Assembly (NCBI GenBank): GCA_028708945.1
Contig: JAQVXV010000005.1
Location: 26,303 to 90,302, forward strand
Direction: 5' to 3'
Source of the DNA: Bacilli bacterium
GTDB taxonomy: Bacteria; Bacillota_I; Bacilli_A; RF39; UBA660
DNA length: 64,000 nucleotides
The translations under genes were made by a program, and so were the position numbers. Within the stretch, counting starts at the first letter, position 1. The number at the start of each line of letters is the position of its first letter. Under the pieces are notes generated by a model. The model was not told the DNA's origin, made no database searches, and worked only from the letters and a program-made list of their open reading frames with translations. Positions 53,190 through 61,940 of the stretch are shown one piece after another.

Positions 53190-53882
53190 TTAGTTCCAAT
53201 CTGTTGATCTTATCCAGTTTTCATGTGGAAACATTTGGGAAAATGTCTTTTTAATGAATCTTTGTGTTTTATAGACTTCGATTAATTTTTCTACCTTTAT
53301 TTCATATGTTTCATCATTTAGACGTAGTAATGGTGTTTGTAGTTTATCATAACTTCTCTTTGAATAATATGTTCCAAAATAGTAAAGTTGATCAGGGGCT
53401 GCTAAATAAGTGACTATATCGCTTATTTTTTTATGGTGATAATGACCATATTCACCATTTGGATTATGGGTTACTATATCTTGCCAATGTTTCATATCGA
53501 TTAAGTATTCTAAGTCGTGGAAAATATTGTCTTCTATAGTTACCCAATTATCTAGTTTACCGTTTCTTTTATCAGGATAACCCAACATAATGTAATTATC
53601 TTTAGTAATTTTCATTACCTTTTTAAATTCATAAGTTCTTATTTTATTACTACCACATGTAACACATACAACTAAATAATTATCTTCAATTAAATGTCCC
53701 CCACCCCATATTGTTTCATCATCTGGATGAGCTACAATCATTATTTTGTTAACATTATTTAAATCTAGATTGTTGTAATTAATCTCTACTTTATATGGTC
53801 TATTTACAATATATAGAAATGTTAAAATAAATATAAAAAACAGTATAAATTTAATATAAAATACTGGTTTTTTTTTAAACAT
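53190..53882 (-). CDS. PIG-L family deacetylase, membrane-anchored
   Basis: 230 aa with one N-terminal membrane helix (about 8-27). The PIG-L/LmbE zinc motif is AHPDDETIWGGG (near residue 51), with the second ligand region THNPNGEYGHYHHK (HxxH). Family members remove N-acetyl groups from glycans or glycolipids such as GlcNAc-PI. Being anchored outside, it may act on cell-surface sugars. The ATG at 53882 follows AAAGAGG; a start 12 codons earlier has no ribosome site. Confidence 0.85.
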   Translation of the reverse strand: MFKKKPVFYIKFILFFIFILTFLYIVNRPYKVEINYNNLDLNNVNKIMIVAHPDDETIWGGGHLIEDNYLVVCVTCGSNKIRTYEFKKVMKITKDNYIMLGYPDKRNGKLDNWVTIEDNIFHDLEYLIDMKHWQDIVTHNPNGEYGHYHHKKISDIVTYLAAPDQLYYFGTYYSKRSYDKLQTPLLRLNDETYEIKVEKLIEVYKTQRFIKKTFSQMFPHENWIRSTDWN

Positions 53883-53973
53883 ACTATATACCTCTTTTCT
53901 ACAGCAAGAGCTATCCATTTAATTTTACTACATAATAGATAAAATTATAATACTTTATTTTGTTTTTTGCAAT

Positions 53974-54009
53974 AAAAAAGCCTTAAATCATTTGATTTGA
54001 AGACTTTTT
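53974..54009 (-). terminator. Terminator of the host tRNA-Arg gene
   Basis: AAAAGTCTT-CAAATC / GATTT-AAGGCTTTTTT hairpin and T-run lying 10 bp beyond the CCA of the tRNA 3' half; it would end the intact tRNA transcript. Confidence 0.8.
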
Positions 54010-54018
54010 AAGTCAACC

Positions 54019-54064
54019 TGGCGTCCACGATTGGAATCGAACCAACGGCCTAGCGCTTAGGAGG
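54019..54064 (-). pseudogene. 3' half of host tRNA-Arg(CCU), left end of the element (attL)
   Basis: Minus-strand sequence from the anticodon loop to CCA: CTCCTAA loop (anticodon CCT at 54061-54059), 3' anticodon strand GCGCT, T-arm GTTGG-TTCGATT-CCAAT, acceptor CGTGGAC, G73, CCA. What precedes it (AACCC) does not pair, so the 5' half is missing. It pairs precisely with the half at 63874-63913. Confidence 0.93.
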
Positions 54065-54145
54065 GGTTAGCCCTTTTCCTTTTAGGACGCTTTTCACTAA
54101 TCTATTTAAAATCTTTCTAGCCCTTTATTTATAAGGACTTATCAA

Positions 54146-54214
54146 GTATTATTCGTTATTTTTATTTACTATTTTGAACTTTCTTTTTATAGTGAGTGCC
54201 GAAATATAGTGCCA
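54146..54214. repeat. Left copy of the element's end repeat (possible integrase arm site)
   Basis: Contains TTTATTTACTA, then GAGTGCCGAAA (54194-54204) and AGTGCC (54208-54213). The same order recurs in the same orientation at 63585-63655. This is the layout of arm-type binding sites of tyrosine recombinases. Confidence 0.65.
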
Positions 54215-54227
54215 TTTATTAATATTC

Positions 54228-55361
54228 TTATGTATTTCCGATAATTTCATCAAAGGCAATAGCACTTTCTTTTTTTGTTATATCAAAGGTATGTGAGTAT
54301 ATTTCCATAGTTATATCGGTACTTGCGTGTCCTAATCTTTGACTTACTGCTTTTGGATTAATACCTTTATGTATTAAAACACTTGCAGATGTATGTCTTA
54401 ACTCGTGAAATGTTATATGTGGTAAGTTATATTTAATAATTAACTTACTTATTATTTTATCACAAGTATCGGGGTGCATATAGTCCCCAAATTTAGAAAC
54501 GAACACTCTATTGTTTTCTTTCCAACTACTACCCATTTGTTTTTTATACTCATCTTGCCACTCTTTATATTCTTTTAGAACTTTAATAGTAGCATTACTA
54601 ATCATTATTTCTCGGTTTGAGGCTTGTGTCTTTGCCTCTTTCTCATCAAGAACACCTTTAACAACTTTTAAGGAATTATCTATTTTTAAATAGTTTGTAT
54701 TAAAATCAATATCGTTCCACCTTAAAGCACATATTTCACTTCTTCTTGCTCCACTATCGAGAGCAAGAGTAATTAAAGCCTTAACTTTGATACTCTCATT
54801 TTCTAAACAAGATAATAAAGTATTTACTTGTTCTAAATCATAATATCTTCGTTCTTTCTTTTCTTTCTTAGGCTTTGTTGCTTTTAAGTTTGGATTCTTA
54901 TCTAATAATTCCCACCTTATTGCTTGATTAAACATAACATTTATTAGTTTGTAAAACTCATACATTGAATGATAACCTAATATTTGTTTTTTCTTACCAA
55001 CTTTTAATTCTTGGTACATACTATCTAATATATAAGGTGTGACTTTATTTAATTTAATCTTTCCTATTATAGATAATATTCTTTTTAATGAATCTTGATA
55101 ACCACTCATAGTTACTAAACTAATATTATCTTGACAATACCTTTTTAAAAACACTTTACTATATTGCTCAAAGGTTAAATCATTTATATTTGCAGTATTA
55201 CTTTTACGATAATGTTTCTTTGTAAGTTCTGCCTCTCTGATTTTAACTTCGGCAAGTGAGCCATTAAATATTTCAGTTTTTCTTTTTCGTTTACCTAAAA
55301 TATCATAGCCAAGTTCAACAGTAATTTTATATTTGTTATTTGATAATTTACTATACCCCAT
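54228..55361 (-). CDS. int: Tyrosine recombinase (integrase) of the element
   Basis: 377 aa. An N-terminal arm-binding domain (about 1-60: KYKITVELGYDILGKRKRK) is followed by a SAM-like core-binding domain (about 65-165). The catalytic domain has ALDSGARRSEICALRW (first Arg near 203), the HELRHTSASVLIHKG box (His and second Arg near 320), QRLGHAS and the tyrosine in MEIYSHT. It should catalyse insertion and excision at CCTCCTAAG in tRNA-Arg. RBS AAAGGAG. It points toward attL, 164 bp from the junction. Confidence 0.95.
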   Translation of the reverse strand: MGYSKLSNNKYKITVELGYDILGKRKRKTEIFNGSLAEVKIREAELTKKHYRKSNTANINDLTFEQYSKVFLKRYCQDNISLVTMSGYQDSLKRILSIIGKIKLNKVTPYILDSMYQELKVGKKKQILGYHSMYEFYKLINVMFNQAIRWELLDKNPNLKATKPKKEKKERRYYDLEQVNTLLSCLENESIKVKALITLALDSGARRSEICALRWNDIDFNTNYLKIDNSLKVVKGVLDEKEAKTQASNREIMISNATIKVLKEYKEWQDEYKKQMGSSWKENNRVFVSKFGDYMHPDTCDKIISKLIIKYNLPHITFHELRHTSASVLIHKGINPKAVSQRLGHASTDITMEIYSHTFDITKKESAIAFDEIIGNT

Positions 55362-55438
55362 AAACTTTTAACTCCTTTCGATTAAGGGTATAAGGGTTAA
55401 TTATCTATATATATTATAGCATATTTTCCCTTATTTTC

Positions 55439-55636
55439 CTAATATAATAACATTGTTCGGCTCTCGATTTCTTCCTTATCTTCAAGCCAAGAATTTATTT
55501 TTTTTAAATCAAATTTTATTCGATTACCTAATCTAAAATATGGTATTCTTTTTTCTCTTACCAGTTTTCTTATTTCTGATATAGATATATCTAAATATAT
55601 TGATAACTTTTTTATATCATAAATTTCTTTTATCAT
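55439..55636 (-). CDS. xis: Excisionase-family HTH DNA-binding protein
   Basis: 65 aa of the helix-turn-helix/excisionase type: IYDIKKLSIYLDISISEIRKLVREKRIPYFRLGNRIKFDLKKINSWL (key part IRKLVREKRIPYFRLGNRIKF). It binds DNA through a winged helix and probably biases the integrase toward excision or represses it. It lies 77 bp upstream of int on the same strand with RBS AGAGGAGG; the two are likely co-transcribed. A similar protein is encoded at the other end of the element. Confidence 0.8.
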   Translation of the reverse strand: MIKEIYDIKKLSIYLDISISEIRKLVREKRIPYFRLGNRIKFDLKKINSWLEDKEEIESRTMLLY

Positions 55637-55918
55637 TTTTAAAGCCTCCTCTTTTCGGTTTCTTGCTTAAGCACCTAAAGAATATCATCGATAGGATTCT
55701 AAAACGAGCAAACAAAAAAGGCCTATTTTTAAAAATAAGCCTATTGAAAAATAAGATTAAATGAATAAAAAAACCTATTATTTCGGACAAAAATAAGTAA
55801 AATCATACTCAAAAAAGTTGCTTAAAAACTATTTTATTTCAAAAAAATTGTTGATATGATGTGAATGTAAAGACAAGTGCACAAGATTTTTACAAAAAAA
55901 AGAATGGAGGAATGAAAA
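55637..55918. other. Divergent regulatory region between xis and the rightward genes
   Basis: 282 bp without a gene. It holds a 24-bp near-perfect inverted repeat (55719-55742, AGGCCTATTTTT/AAAAATAAGCCT) followed on the minus strand by six T, which would act as a terminator or attenuator before xis-int. A second small palindrome (TGCTTAAGCA, near 55670) lies closer to xis. Likely the control switch between excision and cargo genes; no clear promoter consensus is visible. Confidence 0.55.
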
Positions 55919-56170
55919 ATGTTTAATACCGAAAAAGAAATTACTGAATTATGCTTTATTAAGAACAATCTATTTAAATCTATCTTATCAAAATATACAA
56001 ACGATAGAATCGCAGAAGAAGAAATAAAAAAGTTCTATAGATATTTAGATTTACAACTTAAAAATAATAATTCAAAGAACAATTTAGATAGTAGAATATC
56101 TAGTATTAACAAGATTATACAAAAACAATATGATAGTTTTATCAAATTAAACGAAATTATAACTGATTAA
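55919..56170 (+). CDS. Uncharacterised 83-aa helical protein of the element
   Basis: Strong RBS (GGAGGA, 8 nt before ATG). Highly charged, all-helical, no cysteine pair, no membrane segment; the C-terminal half (SRISSINKIIQKQYDSFIKLNE) is coiled-coil-like. Not recognised. As the first rightward gene after the control region it may be an early or regulatory gene of the element. Confidence 0.55.
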   Translation: MFNTEKEITELCFIKNNLFKSILSKYTNDRIAEEEIKKFYRYLDLQLKNNNSKNNLDSRISSINKIIQKQYDSFIKLNEIITD

Positions 56171-56274
56171 AATAATATTTGACACACTTAAACCAATTAC
56201 AAGCATTTTTAAACATATAAAGTTTGAATTTGCTTGTAATGGTAATATTTTAAAGAAAGAAAGGAAAAAATAAA

Positions 56275-56454
56275 ATGGAAAAAGAGTTTGAAAAAGAAAT
56301 GAATAATATCGAAATAATGAAAGGTAAAGGTATGCTAACATATGATATGTTAGTGATAATGTTAACAAAAATTTCAAAGAAGTATAATCTGCCAATTATT
56401 CTCAAAGAAAAAAACAGAACGACAAATCAAACAACAATTAGAACAATAGCATAA
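56275..56454 (+). CDS. Uncharacterised 59-aa protein of the element
   Basis: Short gene starting at ATG 56275 with AAGAAAGGA 8 nt upstream and followed by a terminator 10 bp after its stop. The protein is charged at the N-terminus (MEKEFEKEMNNIE), then GKGMLTYDMLVIMLTKISKKYNLP, and ends Thr-rich. The TYDML..LTKISKKYNLP part could be a small helix-turn-helix, which is only a guess. Confidence 0.5.
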   Translation: MEKEFEKEMNNIEIMKGKGMLTYDMLVIMLTKISKKYNLPIILKEKNRTTNQTTIRTIA

Positions 56455-56464
56455 ATATTTTAAT

Positions 56465-56490
56465 GGTTATCTAAATGATAATCTTTTTTT
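56465..56490 (+). terminator. Terminator
   Basis: GGTTATC/GATAATC stem (one G-U pair), 5-nt loop, seven T. Confidence 0.75.
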
Positions 56491-56532
56491 ATACTTTATT
56501 ATCGTGATATAATAATTTAAAAGAGGGATTTT

Positions 56533-57435
56533 ATGGGAAGTTATCACAATAAGTTAGATAAAAAATATTTTAATAAATCTGTATATATAAAAAAGTTTGA
56601 AGAAGTTTTTAGTTGCAGGATTAAAGATTATCCTATCCAATATGAAATTATACTTGATACTTTTAATACATTAATTTCATTCAATAATATCTTGTTTTCT
56701 ACTAATTATATGAAAACATCAGATAGAATTGATAATTCAATACACTTAATATCTAGTTATTTGAACAAATATAAGAACAAAATAAATAAGTGTTATGATT
56801 TAAATTGTATGGATTTATATATATCGCTCGAAGAATGTCTTTGTGAATTAAATGAAATGAAAAAGCCAAATATCAACATTAATTTATCTAACATTAAAAA
56901 CGATGTTGAAATGATTATTACTTGTCTTGATGAACTTAGATTTGATATGATTTATGACAACAAAGATTTACCATTCAGTAAATTTCCAAATGACAAATTG
57001 CCAAAGAAAATTAGTTGTAAATTAGTCTTTGATTTAGATAATCGAAAATCATTACAATTTTCTTATGAGAAACAAAAAAATGAAAATGATATATTTATTA
57101 AAGAATACTTTAATAATACTGGTATAAATTTAAACAACGATGAAAAAGCAAAAGAAATAATTTTTAGTATATATAATACAATAGCAAATATAAATAACAC
57201 TATCGTAGAAAAAATGATATTTAATGATGAAGGCTCCTTTAACTTACGTATAAATGAACTTGGAATGTTTTTTACAACAGAAATTAATTATTTAGAGGAT
57301 ATTTATTATAAAAATTTATTTAAAAAATTAAAAGAAATAATTGTGTTGGTTAGTAAAAATAAAATCGAACAAGCATATAAAGATATAAACAACATTATTA
57401 ATATGTATCCTACTTTATATGAAAGAATTAGTTAG
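56533..57435 (+). CDS. Uncharacterised 300-aa helical protein of the element
   Basis: Not recognised. Start ATG with AAGAGGGA 6 nt upstream and TATAAT (near 56504) in front. The protein is almost wholly alpha-helical by pattern, Asn/Lys/Ile-rich, with scattered cysteines, no P-loop, nuclease motif or membrane helix. A middle segment (KKISCKLVFDLDNRKSLQFSY) looks like beta strands. It is followed after 10 bp by another unknown gene, so they form a pair within a defence-rich element. Confidence 0.6.
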   Translation: MGSYHNKLDKKYFNKSVYIKKFEEVFSCRIKDYPIQYEIILDTFNTLISFNNILFSTNYMKTSDRIDNSIHLISSYLNKYKNKINKCYDLNCMDLYISLEECLCELNEMKKPNININLSNIKNDVEMIITCLDELRFDMIYDNKDLPFSKFPNDKLPKKISCKLVFDLDNRKSLQFSYEKQKNENDIFIKEYFNNTGINLNNDEKAKEIIFSIYNTIANINNTIVEKMIFNDEGSFNLRINELGMFFTTEINYLEDIYYKNLFKKLKEIIVLVSKNKIEQAYKDINNIINMYPTLYERIS

Positions 57436-57445
57436 TGAGGATTTT

Positions 57446-57832
57446 ATGAAGAAACAAAATATTTTAAAAATACTAGCAGATGAGTACATACAACGAGATG
57501 AGGAAAAGAAAAATAATTTTAACAAATGTATAAAAAATTGGAATGAATATAAAGAAATATATATAAAATCATTTTTGAATATGAATAAAGATTTTTTTAA
57601 ATATGATTTTGATTTAAACTCAACTGATGAAAAAATGAAATTATGGAGTGAACATTTTTATGAGTTGGTGTGTTTTTTATTTGAGGATTTAATATCATCT
57701 AGTCCAGATTTATATCTATTATTCGTTAATGAAAAAGATGAGGGATACGCTTGTGCTAATTTTTGTACTTATGTTTTAAGAGATAATCTTGCAGATATTA
57801 GAAAAGGAATAAATAAAATAGTTAATAAGTAA
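57446..57832 (+). CDS. Uncharacterised 128-aa partner protein
   Basis: ATG at 57446 preceded by GTGAGGA, 10 bp after the previous gene; an in-frame ATG at 57419 overlaps that gene and lacks a ribosome site. A helical, acidic protein rich in aromatic residues (FYELVCFLFEDLISSSPDLYLLF) that ends LADIRKGINKIVNK. Not recognised. Pairing of a ~300-aa and a ~130-aa helical protein could be toxin-antitoxin-like or an abortive infection pair; the sequence alone does not show this. Confidence 0.55.
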   Translation: MKKQNILKILADEYIQRDEEKKNNFNKCIKNWNEYKEIYIKSFLNMNKDFFKYDFDLNSTDEKMKLWSEHFYELVCFLFEDLISSSPDLYLLFVNEKDEGYACANFCTYVLRDNLADIRKGINKIVNK

Positions 57833-58238
57833 GTGTGGTACTAAAAGTCACTTATAATATTATTATTTATATATCATAGTAATTATAATACTAGATATAA
57901 ATTAGAGTTTATGTCTTACTTATATACTATATAAATATATTATAAAGATATATATAATTAAGTATAATATTATATAAGTAATAATTTATGAAAAGAATCT
58001 TATTCTTTATATATAGTAAAATTAATATTATATTTAACTTTGATTCATATATTTGATTACAACTTCTTTTAATTACATTATTGTTATATATAATTTAATT
58101 TATTAAATAACCTTTTGTAAAGTATTATTTATCATATTCAAGAAAATAATCAATATATGTGATTTTACCTTATTATATGGATACTTTTTATGTTATAATA
58201 AGTATGTATGCAAATATAGAAAAACATAGAGGTGAAAT
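57833..58238. other. A+T-rich gene-free region with the methyltransferase promoter
   Basis: About 400 bp with very few G or C, many short inverted repeats (TTATATTATATAAG-type) and no ORF of note. An extended -10 TGtTATAAT (hexamer 58194-58199) and GAGGTG upstream of 58239 serve the methyltransferase gene. The rest may bend DNA or hold operator sites. Confidence 0.5.
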
Positions 58239-60269
58239 ATGAAAACAAATACAATAATTGAGGGAGATTCTTTACTTGTTTTAAAAGACTTTCCTTCAAA
58301 TTCAATCGATATTATAATTACATCCCCACCTTATAATGCGGCCCATAATTATGATAATTACAATGACAACAGAGAATTTAATCAATACTTACAAAATATG
58401 GGGGAAATTTTTACAGAGTGTTATAGAGTTCTTAAAAGTGGCGGTAGAATTTGTGTTAATGTTCCATTTGCAATAAAAAACAAAGAAACAAAAAATGTAA
58501 TTTTCTTAGCACATAACATTGCTAATATATTACAAAATCTCGGATTTATTAATTTTGAACTTATTTCTTGGCACAAAGGTAGAAGTTTAACTCACTTTCA
58601 AGGCAACAACACGGCTTGGGGCAGTTGGAAAAGTCCATCTTGCCCATCTTTTAGACCTTTGAGTGAATCAGTATTGGTTTTTTGCAAAGAAAGTTTACAA
58701 CACAAAGGTAATAAAGAAAATATTGATATATCCGGCGACGAATTTAAAGAATGGACAAAAAATACTTGGTATTTCAATGAAGAAACTAATAATGAATTTG
58801 AAAATATTATATGCGTTCCAAATAGTTCAAGTAAAAAGGAACATCCCGCACCTTATCCAATTGAATTAGTTGAAAGATTATTAAAAATATATTCTTATAA
58901 AGATGATGTGATTTTAGACCCATTTAACGGAATTGGAACAACAGCACTTGCCGCAAGTATGTTGAATAGAAAATATATCGGTATTGATTTATCAAAAAAA
59001 TACTGTGATATTGCAGCAAACAGAATAATTGAAAATAAACCTTTCAGAATTGTTTATGACTACGATAGCGGAAAACTAGTAAATACTTCTACAATAAAAA
59101 ATACTTTAAATGAAATCTTTCCATATAAAGAAAGTTTTAGCCCTCATTTAGTTCCTTTTTTAATTGATAGATATAAAATTAAACAACACGATAGTCTATT
59201 GGACCCGTTTTTGGGAACAGGAAGTGTGTTTACAAATGATTTTGTGAGTAACTGCTTTGGTTTTGATACATCAAAATTAGCAATTGAAATATCATTAGCA
59301 AAACTTATTAAATTAAATTCAACAGAAATTAAAAATGTAAAAAACAAGATAAAAGAATTTAAAAATGAAAACATTTTAGAATATGAATATCCAAAATGGG
59401 AACCATATTCAAAATATGCTTCCAAAAATAAATATAATGTTGTTATGACTTTTATTAATTACTTCTCCGAGTTTTCAATAGATATTCAAAGATTTATAAA
59501 ATTCGTTATAATATCTAATTTAGACAAAGTTTTTGATTATAAGAGAGATGGAAATGGAATAAAATACAGAATTTCTAAACTAAGTGATGAAGAAACAATT
59601 GAATATATAAAAACACTACTTTTAGAATCATTAAAGCAAAAATCTCATTTTGATAAAAACAGTGAGAAAAGCATTCATTTTTTTAACGAATCTTCTGTCG
59701 ATAGTAAATGTAACAAAAAAGTGGATTTAGTTGTTACTTCTCCACCCTATGCAAATATGTTTGATTACTTTGAAGTATATAAAATGGAATTATGGACTTC
59801 TGGAATTGTTAATTCCTATTCAGAATGGAAAACAATGAAGAAGAAGGCTTTAAGAAATAATAAAAACTCAAAGATAGATGGAAAAGATATAATAAAAAAT
59901 AAAATTTTAAATAATACAACTGAAATATTGAATGAAAAGAAAGTAAGCACATCTACAATAGCAATGGTAAACAATTACTTTTATGATATGAAAAAGGTAA
60001 TTGAAAACACATATGAATGTTTAAAAAATAATTGTTATCTATTTATTGTAGTTGGCAACTCATTTTATAGTAATGTTCCTATAATAACAGATGAGATTCT
60101 TATTGAAGAGGCAGAAAAAATTGGCTTTAAAGTTGAAGAACTTATAATTACACGCAAATTATCAACATCATCACAGCAAATGAAAACCATCGCAGAAGAA
60201 GACAGAATATATTTAAGAGAAAGTATTTTGGTATTAAAGAAGGTGGAAAGTAATGAAGAAGAGAGTTAA
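58239..60269 (+). CDS. Two-domain amino-methyltransferase of a type II restriction-modification system
   Basis: 676 aa with two complete methyltransferase cores. The first has motif IV TSPPYN (residue ~29) before motif I LDPFNGIGTTALAA (~226), the beta-class order. The second has motif I LLDPFLGTGSVF (~320) before motif IV TSPPYANMFDY (~498). SPPY motifs are common in N4-cytosine enzymes, though N6-adenine is possible. Two fused domains suit an asymmetric recognition site with one domain per strand. The HNH nuclease gene overlaps by 17 bp. GAGGTG RBS and TGtTATAAT promoter upstream. Confidence 0.88.
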   Translation: MKTNTIIEGDSLLVLKDFPSNSIDIIITSPPYNAAHNYDNYNDNREFNQYLQNMGEIFTECYRVLKSGGRICVNVPFAIKNKETKNVIFLAHNIANILQNLGFINFELISWHKGRSLTHFQGNNTAWGSWKSPSCPSFRPLSESVLVFCKESLQHKGNKENIDISGDEFKEWTKNTWYFNEETNNEFENIICVPNSSSKKEHPAPYPIELVERLLKIYSYKDDVILDPFNGIGTTALAASMLNRKYIGIDLSKKYCDIAANRIIENKPFRIVYDYDSGKLVNTSTIKNTLNEIFPYKESFSPHLVPFLIDRYKIKQHDSLLDPFLGTGSVFTNDFVSNCFGFDTSKLAIEISLAKLIKLNSTEIKNVKNKIKEFKNENILEYEYPKWEPYSKYASKNKYNVVMTFINYFSEFSIDIQRFIKFVIISNLDKVFDYKRDGNGIKYRISKLSDEETIEYIKTLLLESLKQKSHFDKNSEKSIHFFNESSVDSKCNKKVDLVVTSPPYANMFDYFEVYKMELWTSGIVNSYSEWKTMKKKALRNNKNSKIDGKDIIKNKILNNTTEILNEKKVSTSTIAMVNNYFYDMKKVIENTYECLKNNCYLFIVVGNSFYSNVPIITDEILIEEAEKIGFKVEELIITRKLSTSSQQMKTIAEEDRIYLRESILVLKKVESNEEES

Positions 60270-61416
60270 AAAAAAAGAGACAACATTGTTTTTTGATTCA
60301 TTTAAACATTTTAAAAACAACTTATCTAACCTAGTATGTATGGAATTAATCACATTAATGGATTCAAAAGATTTAATTTCTTATGCACAAATGAAACCAG
60401 TTAATTATAAATCAAAAATGCCAGATATGAAAAAATTCGGTTTAATTGATTATGATAAACCAAGTGATAATAAGTTTTCATTAACTAAAGAAGGAAAAGT
60501 TATTTACAGAGTATTTGAAAAATATAAAAGTAATTTTCATTATGAGATAGATAATGAACGATTAGAGTCTATAAAACCAAAAGAATTATGGGAATTACTT
60601 TTAGACGAAGAAAAGCAAACTGTAACAGAAAATTTAATTACATTACTTATATCTTATTACGACACTGCAGATAGTATTAGGCCTTATTTGGCACTAATAA
60701 AGATTATCGAAGAATATAATATACAAAAAATTGATAATACTGTTTTATATAATATTTTATCTCAAACAAAAGCAAATGTTCTTATGAAAAATATTATTGA
60801 TGGCTCTTTTGATTTATTAGATAGCGAAACACAACAAGAATTAAAAAGACCTATTTCTTATATAATAAATGAGTTAGAAACTTCAGGAATTATTGATGAA
60901 AATGGTTTGGTTGTTTATGACAGAGAACTTGTTAAAGAAATAGTTATGAATCTAAATGAAATCTATTTACAAATAGAATATGATAAAAGCGATGCAGAAG
61001 AATATGGAAGGTCCGCGGAAGAACAACGCAACTTTAGAAATAGCGTTCTTGCTGCTTATGGATACAAATGTGCAATTACCGGAAAATGTATTGAAGTAAC
61101 AAATATTGATAATGCTACCCAATATTTATTAGACGCTGCTCATATTATTCCTTATAGCGAATCGGGCTCATTTTCTGTTAATAATGGGATAGCACTATCA
61201 TTTGAAATGCACAAATTATTTGACAGAAAATTATTCGCATTTAAGTACAATAATGATGGAAACATTGAAATTGTTGTTTCAAACAGTAAAAGAATTAAAG
61301 ATGATGATATTTTGAATGAAATTAATCATAAAATAATAAGATTACCACAAAATCAAGATAGTTATCCAGATAAATCAGCATTAGAATATAGATTCAAGCA
61401 ACACCTTTTAGCATAA
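60253..61416 (+). CDS. HNH restriction endonuclease
   Basis: 387 aa. The N-terminus looks like a winged-helix DNA-binding domain (about 10-90: NLVCMELITLMDS, MKKFGLIDYD, FSLTKEGKVIYRVF). A helical middle follows. The C-terminal HNH domain has VLAAYGYKCAITG, LLDAAHIIPYSESG (His pair near 293) and NNGIALSFEMHKLFDRKLF. The AHIIPY..NGIALS..HKLFD pattern is typical of HNH_2-type restriction enzymes. RBS GGTGG; the 17-bp overlap with the methyltransferase ensures that the protecting enzyme is made first. Confidence 0.85.
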   Translation: MKKRVKKKETTLFFDSFKHFKNNLSNLVCMELITLMDSKDLISYAQMKPVNYKSKMPDMKKFGLIDYDKPSDNKFSLTKEGKVIYRVFEKYKSNFHYEIDNERLESIKPKELWELLLDEEKQTVTENLITLLISYYDTADSIRPYLALIKIIEEYNIQKIDNTVLYNILSQTKANVLMKNIIDGSFDLLDSETQQELKRPISYIINELETSGIIDENGLVVYDRELVKEIVMNLNEIYLQIEYDKSDAEEYGRSAEEQRNFRNSVLAAYGYKCAITGKCIEVTNIDNATQYLLDAAHIIPYSESGSFSVNNGIALSFEMHKLFDRKLFAFKYNNDGNIEIVVSNSKRIKDDDILNEINHKIIRLPQNQDSYPDKSALEYRFKQHLLA

Positions 61417-61427
61417 TTAACTAAATT

Positions 61428-61461
61428 AGTATAGGCGATACCCTCGCTATATACTTTTTTT
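61428..61461 (+). terminator. Terminator of the restriction-modification genes
   Basis: AGTATA-GCGA / TCGC-TATACT hairpin with a TACCC loop followed by seven T. Confidence 0.82.
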
Positions 61462-61745
61462 ATTCTGATAATTACTAAATATACCCCCCCTATATTATTA
61501 ATAACCTCTTTAATTTAATTTAAGGTTGTTCTCTGCTCGATTTTTTTGAGATGTAATTTTATATTAGTTAAACATTATCGTTGCAGGAAACGAGCGAAAA
61601 ATGGTGTTTTGAAGGCCTTTTGTCTATATATTAGAATTGCATTAACTTTATATGACTTTTACCACTTTTACAACAACTATAAAATTGTATGTTTCTATAC
61701 TATATATTGTTATTCACTACTAATAAGTAGGAGGTAATAAAAAAT
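61462..61745. other. Gene-free region upstream of the second HTH gene
   Basis: About 280 bp. A 63-codon frame here (61546-61737) has no ribosome site and low-complexity hydrophobic composition, so I do not call it. A G+C-richer patch (GTTGCAGGAAACGAGCG, near 61580) stands out in A+T-rich surroundings and may be a binding site or RNA. GTAGGAGGTAAT at the end is the RBS of the next gene. Confidence 0.4.
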
Positions 61746-61940
61746 ATGGAAATAAATTATTACACACTAAAAGAAATTAGTGTATTATTAAAAACGCCGA
61801 TACATACTTTAAGAAAGTGTATCAAAGAAAAAAAATTAAGAGGTGCTAAACTTGGTTGTAAATACTTAATATCATCATACAACTTAAATCAATTCATTAA
61901 TAAATACTTAAATCAAGAGAGTGATAATAATGGGATTTAA
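61746..61940 (+). CDS. Excisionase-like HTH protein at the right end
   Basis: 64 aa: YYTLKEISVLLKTPIHTLRKCIKEKKLRGAKLGCKYLISSYNLNQFI is the helix-turn-helix/excisionase fold (key part TLRKCIKEKKLRGAKLGCKY). It resembles the left-end protein in size and plan but not closely in residues. RBS GTAGGAGGT. Overlaps the next gene by 11 bp. It could regulate excision or the cargo. Confidence 0.75.
   Translation: MEINYYTLKEISVLLKTPIHTLRKCIKEKKLRGAKLGCKYLISSYNLNQFINKYLNQESDNNGI

Noticed and set aside
56147..56395. 82-codon minus-strand frame
   Set aside because: It overlaps the 59-aa plus-strand gene, which has a good ribosome site and terminator.
61546..61737. 63-codon frame between the restriction-modification genes and the HTH gene
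   Set aside because: No ribosome site, aromatic/Ile-rich random-like composition; treated as non-coding.
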